Shown here: positions 63,461 to 64,000 of the stretch, one piece after another
Layout of the letters: each line of letters starts with the position of its first letter
Position numbering within the stretch: the first letter of the stretch is position 1
DNA from: Candidatus Bathyarchaeota archaeon
GTDB lineage: Archaea; Thermoproteota; Bathyarchaeia; Bathyarchaeales; DTEX01
Length of the DNA: 64,000 bases
Assembly (NCBI GenBank): GCA_025059045.1
Contig: JANXEA010000008.1
Location: 62,001-126,000, forward strand
Direction of reading: 5' to 3'
The notes under the pieces: model-generated
Database searches by the model: none
Told to the model about the DNA's origin: nothing
The model's input: the letters and a program-made list of their open reading frames with translations, nothing else
Translations under genes and position numbers: made by a program

Positions 63461-63569
63461 CATACAAGTGGAGTTGGTTTCTTAAAACTTGTATTCTCTA
63501 GCCTCTAGCAATATTTTTATACCGGAGATAGTAAAGTTATAACTTGACTACGGAAGATGGTTCAACGAT

Positions 63570-64000
63570 ATGCATAAAAAGCTTTCTGCTACCATCATCT
63601 CCATAGCTACGATATCAACATCCCTTGTCCTAGTCGCGACCGTAGTATTTTCTATAAGTGTACCCGCAACTCAGGGGTTTTTCAATATAGGCGAGTCAAT
63701 GATATTTCTAACTTCTTTACTGTTCGGCCCAAAAGTAGGAGCCTTTGCGGGCGGGGTGGGATCGATGCTAGCAGATTTATTTCTTGGTTATCCCCATTAT
63801 GCCCCCGGCACTCTTATCATTAAAGCGGCTGAGGGTTTTGTGGTCGGCATCATAAAAAAGAATAATCCTAAATTCAGATCTATTATTTATTGGAAGATTT
63901 TTACCCTCATTTTCGGCCTAGTAGCTGGAGGCCTCCTTACATTGATAGGAACTATGTACTATAGCGGCCACATGGACATATCTTTAGGGAATACAAGCTT
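63570..64000 (+). CDS. ECF transporter S-component-like membrane protein (partial)
   Basis: The open frame starts at ATG 63570 and runs off the right edge, about 143 codons visible. Hydrophobic segments and the phrase FNIGESMIFLTSLLFGPKVGAFAGGVGSMLADLFLGYPHYAPGT, read in pieces, match the substrate-binding S components of ECF vitamin transporters: NIGESMIFLTSLLFGP, AFAGGVGSMLADLFLG and APGTLIIKAAEGFVVG. The ligand cannot be read. A TTTTTATA box near 63509-63516 lies upstream. The gene is cut by the window end. Confidence 0.8.
   Translation, partial: MHKKLSATIISIATISTSLVLVATVVFSISVPATQGFFNIGESMIFLTSLLFGPKVGAFAGGVGSMLADLFLGYPHYAPGTLIIKAAEGFVVGIIKKNNPKFRSIIYWKIFTLIFGLVAGGLLTLIGTMYYSGHMDISLGNTS

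Noticed and set aside
1-64000. CRISPR arrays, insertion sequences, prophage or defence systems
   Set aside because: No regularly spaced repeats, transposases, integrases, terminal inverted repeats or restriction-type genes were seen in the window.

Overview
The window looks like a chromosomal segment of an uncultivated TACK archaeon, most probably a Bathyarchaeia-type lineage. It carries archaeal informational genes: CDC48, aEF1B, RNase P proteins Rpp30 and Pop5, eL14, eL41, Cbf5, Clp1, Nre and a RadB-like ATPase. It also carries archaeal lipid genes (CarS and the phosphomevalonate dehydratase/decarboxylase branch of the archaeal mevalonate pathway) and Mtd, the F420-dependent enzyme of the tetrahydromethanopterin C1 pathway. 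Starts are a mix of ATG, GTG and TTG with GGTG/GAGG-type ribosome binding sites, and TTTATA-like boxes lie upstream of several genes. The lineage is inferred from gene content; no rRNA is present.

Layout. 0.2-9.9 kb: a compact ABC permease convergent with its likely ATPase, TldD/TldE, Nre, Hsp20, thymidylate synthase, a YjbQ protein, an Ogg glycosylase and a DedA-like membrane protein. 10-16.7 kb: cysS, an operon of an RNA-binding protein, two RNase P proteins and CTP-dependent riboflavin kinase, then CDC48 with a small winged-helix partner, and aEF1B. 16.8-18.9 kb: a decayed type IV pilus locus with an intact prepilin peptidase, a frameshifted pilin and a truncated secretion ATPase. 19-23.2 kb: a secreted beta-propeller protein, adenylate kinase, CutA and a broken enolase-superfamily dehydratase. 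23.2-25.8 kb: an intron-containing tRNA-Ser, cbf5 interrupted by a 30-nt archaeal intron exactly at its catalytic aspartate, eL14 and mtd. 25.8-45.9 kb: mixed metabolism and information genes, including the tiny eL41 gene, an EF-2 paralogue without the diphthamide histidine, a GH106 glycosidase, CarS, Clp1 with an apparent CTG start, and a UbiD-AcnX mevalonate module.

46-63.5 kb is amino-acid biosynthesis. A nine-gene minus-strand operon (ilvB-ilvN-ilvC-leuC-leuD-leuB-leuA-leuC-leuD) holds two LeuCD pairs. Upstream of it are a citramalate synthase (isoleucine via pyruvate) and, divergently, ilvD followed by an ACT regulator and homoserine dehydrogenase. Threonine synthase follows. Next to it is a second threonine-synthase-like protein in which the PLP lysine is arginine and a winged helix is fused at the C-terminus, which looks like a sensor-regulator. 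Together these genes make leucine, valine, isoleucine and threonine. The window ends inside an ECF-type substrate-binding membrane protein.

The most notable observations are the cbf5 intron with a textbook bulge-helix-bulge, the pseudoenzyme-winged-helix fusion, the EF-2 paralogue lacking the diphthamide site, and an 87-bp near-identical tract shared by the two leuC genes that suggests gene conversion. No CRISPR array, insertion sequence or defence island was seen.
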